Part shown: positions 21,616-24,284 of the stretch, piece by piece
Layout: every line of letters starts with the position of its first letter
Numbering within the stretch: position 1 is the first letter of the stretch
From: Candidatus Minthenecus merdequi
Lineage (GTDB): Bacteria; Bacteroidota; Bacteroidia; Bacteroidales; Paludibacteraceae
Assembly (NCBI GenBank): GCA_018064385.1
Contig: JAGHVI010000145.1
Span: 1-24,284, forward strand
Reading direction: 5' to 3'
DNA length: 24,284 nucleotides
Made by a program: the position numbers and the translations under genes
The notes under the pieces: model-generated
Told to the model about the DNA's origin: nothing
The model's input: only the letters and a program-made list of their open reading frames with translations
The model's database searches: none

Positions 21616-23663
21616 TGAAACACTTTATTCCTATTATTTTGGCACTGGTTATCCTTGTGGGTTGCCAGCCAGTGAAAAAACAAACGAGTATGTCAAATAT
21701 TTCAGAAGCGATGATTGACAGCACCGTGCAGATGTTGGTCAATGAGCCAGACGTTGCAGACACTGCATTGGCAGCACGTGGAGTAAGATCGGCGGCAAAA
21801 TTCTGGACGGCAGAGGATGGTACGGAAGAAGAATTCCGCACATTCTGCTTGGAGAATTACGTTGGCGATTCAGTGATGCGCCATAAACTGTTCTGTAGGA
21901 TAGACCGTCAGATTGAAAGTTTCCGTGGGCATAACGACATGGTATATGTTGATTTTATGTTCCCTCTGCATGTCGTGGGCGACACGCTGTTGAACGTGGA
22001 TAACATGTTTGCAGCATACGACCCTACGGCACATTTCACTGACGATATGTTTGAGACAAAGATAGCGTTCGTGACTTTGCTGAACTTCCCAATTTACAGC
22101 CTTGAGGAGAAAAACGAATTAGGCAAAAACTGGAGCAGGGAGCAGTGGGCATACGCACGAATAGCTGACTGGTTCACGGCGAGAGTGCCAGCGAAATTGG
22201 GGGCTGCTTTCGTGAAATGCAACTCGGAGGCAGGTACTTACATAGAGAGTTACGACATAAAGATGGGTTGTCTGAGGACGAACGAGGGAGAGCAGATTTT
22301 CCCTGACGGAATGTCGCTCATATCACACTGGAATCTGAGGGACGAGCTGAAATCGCAATACTCGGACAGTAGTGCCGTGGCAAGGGAAAAGCAGGAGATG
22401 ATTTACCAAGTTATGCTGAGAATCATTGAGCAGACTATACCTGCAAAGGTTATCAACTGTGATCAATACCTCTGGAACCCTTATACCAATAAAGTCACTG
22501 ATTTGAAGGGCAATAAAGTCGATAACGAGCGTGAAATGGACGTAAGGTATCAACATTTGTTGAACCAATTCCATGCCTGTAAGGCGTTGGATATGTACAG
22601 TCCTGCACACCCGACAGCTATTGCCAGGGCTTTCGACCGTGACATGGAGGTTTCTGACAAAGAGATTGAGGAGATGTTCACCGCCTACCTGAGTTCTAAA
22701 GAGGCAGGTCAGGTTATTGAGTTGATAAAAGAACGGTTGGGAAGGGATTTGCGTCCATACGACATCTGGTATGACGGTTTCAAAACCCGTAGTATGGTTA
22801 ACGTTAATGAGTTGAATGCCAAGACAAAGAAACTCTATCCAACCAACGAGGCTTTCCACAAGGATATGAGCAATATACTCGTGAAACTGGGCTTTGACAA
22901 ACAGAAGGCGGCATTTATACAGTCGCAGGTTGAGGTGGATGCCTCACGAAGCGCAGGCCACGCATGGACATCGCAGGCCAAATTCGAGAAATCAAGGCTT
23001 AGGACAAGGATTCAGGCGGACGGCTTTGATTATCTTGGGTATAACATCGCTTGTCACGAGTTTGGACATAACGTAGAGCAGACAATCTCTATTCAGGACG
23101 TGGATTATTACTCAATGGCGAGAATACCATCTACCGCATTTACCGAGGCATTGGCTTTCGTGTTCCAAAAGAGGGATTTGCAACTGTTGGGCTATAAATC
23201 TACTGACCCTAACATAGAGGCACTCAACACGATAGATATATTCTGGAATGGGTATGAGATGATGGGTGTTTCGTTGCTTGACCTCTATACATGGAGGTGG
23301 ATGTATGAAAACCCAGAGTGCACAGCCGAGCAACTGAGGGAACAGGTCGTTAAGACCGCTAAAGAATTGTGGAACAAATACTACGCACCACATTTTGGGG
23401 TAAAAGACTCACCGATATTGGCTGTATATTCGCACATGATTTCTTACCCTTTGTATCTTGCAAATTATGCTTACGGCAATTTGGTAGAGGCAGAGTTGGA
23501 GGAGTATTTCAAAGGGAAAGTGGTAGGTCCTGAAATATGCAGGATTTACAAAGCGGGAAGACTGACGCCTAACCTTTGGATGCAGAATGCCACAGGTGCT
23601 GACGTCACCGTTGACGCGTTGCTGAAGCAGACCTCTGAGGCTCTGAAACAATTAGGAAAATAA
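21615..23663 (+). CDS. Lipoprotein zinc metallopeptidase (HEXXH gluzincin-like)
   Basis: The 682-residue protein begins with a lipoprotein signal (hydrophobic segment ending LVGC, lipobox Cys 17) and is probably tethered in the periplasm or at the outer membrane. The zinc site is HEFGH at residues 481-485. A likely third ligand is E511 in FTEALAFV, giving HEXXH with 25 residues before the Glu. No other domain is recognised, and the 460 residues before the site are alpha-helix-like. It may be one of the large Bacteroidota lipoprotein peptidases of unknown substrate. It starts one base inside the stop of the SDR gene (TAATG) and overlaps the following gene in the same way. Confidence 0.88.
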   Translation: MKHFIPIILALVILVGCQPVKKQTSMSNISEAMIDSTVQMLVNEPDVADTALAARGVRSAAKFWTAEDGTEEEFRTFCLENYVGDSVMRHKLFCRIDRQIESFRGHNDMVYVDFMFPLHVVGDTLLNVDNMFAAYDPTAHFTDDMFETKIAFVTLLNFPIYSLEEKNELGKNWSREQWAYARIADWFTARVPAKLGAAFVKCNSEAGTYIESYDIKMGCLRTNEGEQIFPDGMSLISHWNLRDELKSQYSDSSAVAREKQEMIYQVMLRIIEQTIPAKVINCDQYLWNPYTNKVTDLKGNKVDNEREMDVRYQHLLNQFHACKALDMYSPAHPTAIARAFDRDMEVSDKEIEEMFTAYLSSKEAGQVIELIKERLGRDLRPYDIWYDGFKTRSMVNVNELNAKTKKLYPTNEAFHKDMSNILVKLGFDKQKAAFIQSQVEVDASRSAGHAWTSQAKFEKSRLRTRIQADGFDYLGYNIACHEFGHNVEQTISIQDVDYYSMARIPSTAFTEALAFVFQKRDLQLLGYKSTDPNIEALNTIDIFWNGYEMMGVSLLDLYTWRWMYENPECTAEQLREQVVKTAKELWNKYYAPHFGVKDSPILAVYSHMISYPLYLANYAYGNLVEAELEEYFKGKVVGPEICRIYKAGRLTPNLWMQNATGADVTVDALLKQTSEALKQLGK

Positions 23664-24284
23664 TGTTAGTCAAGGTTTTTGCGGCAGCCATCCAAGGCAT
23701 ATCTGCTACCGAGATAACCATCGAGGTTAATGTTTCGGGCACAGCTTTCGCTCTCGTAGGGTTGGCTGACAAAGCAGTAATAGAGAGTAGGGAACGCATT
23801 TACTCTGCCTTTAAGCACAACCAGTTGCCATTCCCTGGAAGACCACAGGTGATAAACATGGCACCAGCCGACGTGCGCAAAGAGGGTGCTATCTATGACC
23901 TGCCGTTGGCAATAGGTATGTTGGCATGCGATGGCATATTGCCAAGCGATAAACTTAACGATTATATGATAATGGGCGAACTGTCGTTGGACGGTTCGCT
24001 CAATGCTATTCACGGAGCTTTGCCAATGGCCATATTGGCGAAAGAGAAGGGTTTCAAGGGATTGATTCTTCCTGCCGAAAATGCGCGCGAGGCGGCTGTT
24101 GTGGAAGGTCTCGACATTATCCCTGCCGAAAACCTTGTCGATGTTACCGAGTTCCTGAAAGGTGCGTTGGTGATTGAGCCGACCAAGGTTGACCTTGCTC
24201 ATGATTTTGAATGTGACGAGGAGAATTGGGAAATAGACTTCAGCGACGTGAAAGGGCAGGAGTCAGTGAAGCGTGCTCTTGAGG
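23663..24284 (+). CDS. Mg-chelatase-like protein of the ComM/YifB family (5' part)
   Basis: The frame runs from an ATG at 23663 to the window end (207 codons seen; the full family is about 510). The visible part is the N-terminal ChlI domain: LVGLADKAVIESRERI, INMAPADVRKEGAIYDLPLAIG and MGELSLDGSLNAIHGALP, then FSDVKGQESVKRAL at the edge, just before the AAA+ module. ComM/YifB proteins are AAA+ helicase-type ATPases; ComM promotes branch migration during natural transformation. The start overlaps the peptidase stop (TAATG), so the gene is the fourth of the operon. It is truncated by the window, not by mutation. Confidence 0.93.
   Translation, partial: MLVKVFAAAIQGISATEITIEVNVSGTAFALVGLADKAVIESRERIYSAFKHNQLPFPGRPQVINMAPADVRKEGAIYDLPLAIGMLACDGILPSDKLNDYMIMGELSLDGSLNAIHGALPMAILAKEKGFKGLILPAENAREAAVVEGLDIIPAENLVDVTEFLKGALVIEPTKVDLAHDFECDEENWEIDFSDVKGQESVKRALE

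Overview
The window looks like chromosomal DNA of a Bacteroidota (Bacteroidales-type) bacterium. Ten sites match the Bacteroidota housekeeping promoter: a TTTG-like -33 box, 19-20 bases, then a TAnnTTTG -7 box. Two encoded proteins have a signal peptide and a type IX secretion C-terminal sorting domain. Protein types such as a DUF4293-like membrane protein, BspA-like leucine-rich repeats and a cobalamin-riboswitch surface protein fit this group. I see no rRNA, CRISPR array, integrase or intact insertion sequence.

Layout. 1-471 is a low-complexity, C-rich non-coding leader region ending in a promoter and four 11-bp repeats. It precedes a small gene (472-819) interrupted by an in-frame TAG. A bidirectional terminator (826-865) separates it from convergent tyrS (901-2196, minus). 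Divergent from tyrS is a plus-strand group: recR, a small membrane protein, a HAD hydrolase, a DUF4293-like protein and aroK (2317-4885). A tRNA-Leu(CAA) with its own promoter and terminator follows (4963-5088). Next is a tight operon of an Mpv17/PMP22-like membrane protein, tgt, an LptF/LptG permease and mfd (5100-11380). A monocistronic BspA-like T9SS cargo protein (11483-13150) ends this half.

The middle (13151-14363) is repeat-rich and mostly non-coding. It holds hairpin-forming palindromes, a second, frameshifted member of the same small-protein family as 472-819, and several degenerate direct repeats. It runs into a cobalamin riboswitch (about 14365-14560) that precedes a secreted T9SS-sorted protein (14741-15862), presumably used in B12 acquisition.

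The right part holds a minus-strand operon of two rhomboid proteases and a membrane-anchored endonuclease/exonuclease/phosphatase-family protein (18970 to 16169). A divergent HU gene (19198-19470) with a strong terminator follows. Last is a plus-strand operon: an Old Yellow Enzyme-family oxidoreductase, a short-chain dehydrogenase, a lipoprotein zinc metallopeptidase and the start of a ComM/YifB-like Mg-chelatase gene cut by the window end.

Across the window the plus strand changes from C-rich (left of about 14.3 kb) to G-rich (right of it), whichever strand the genes are on. This is a replication-type strand asymmetry switch inside the repeat-rich middle region. The best candidates for less-described biology are the riboswitch-controlled secreted protein, the pair of interrupted small genes, and this skew switch.
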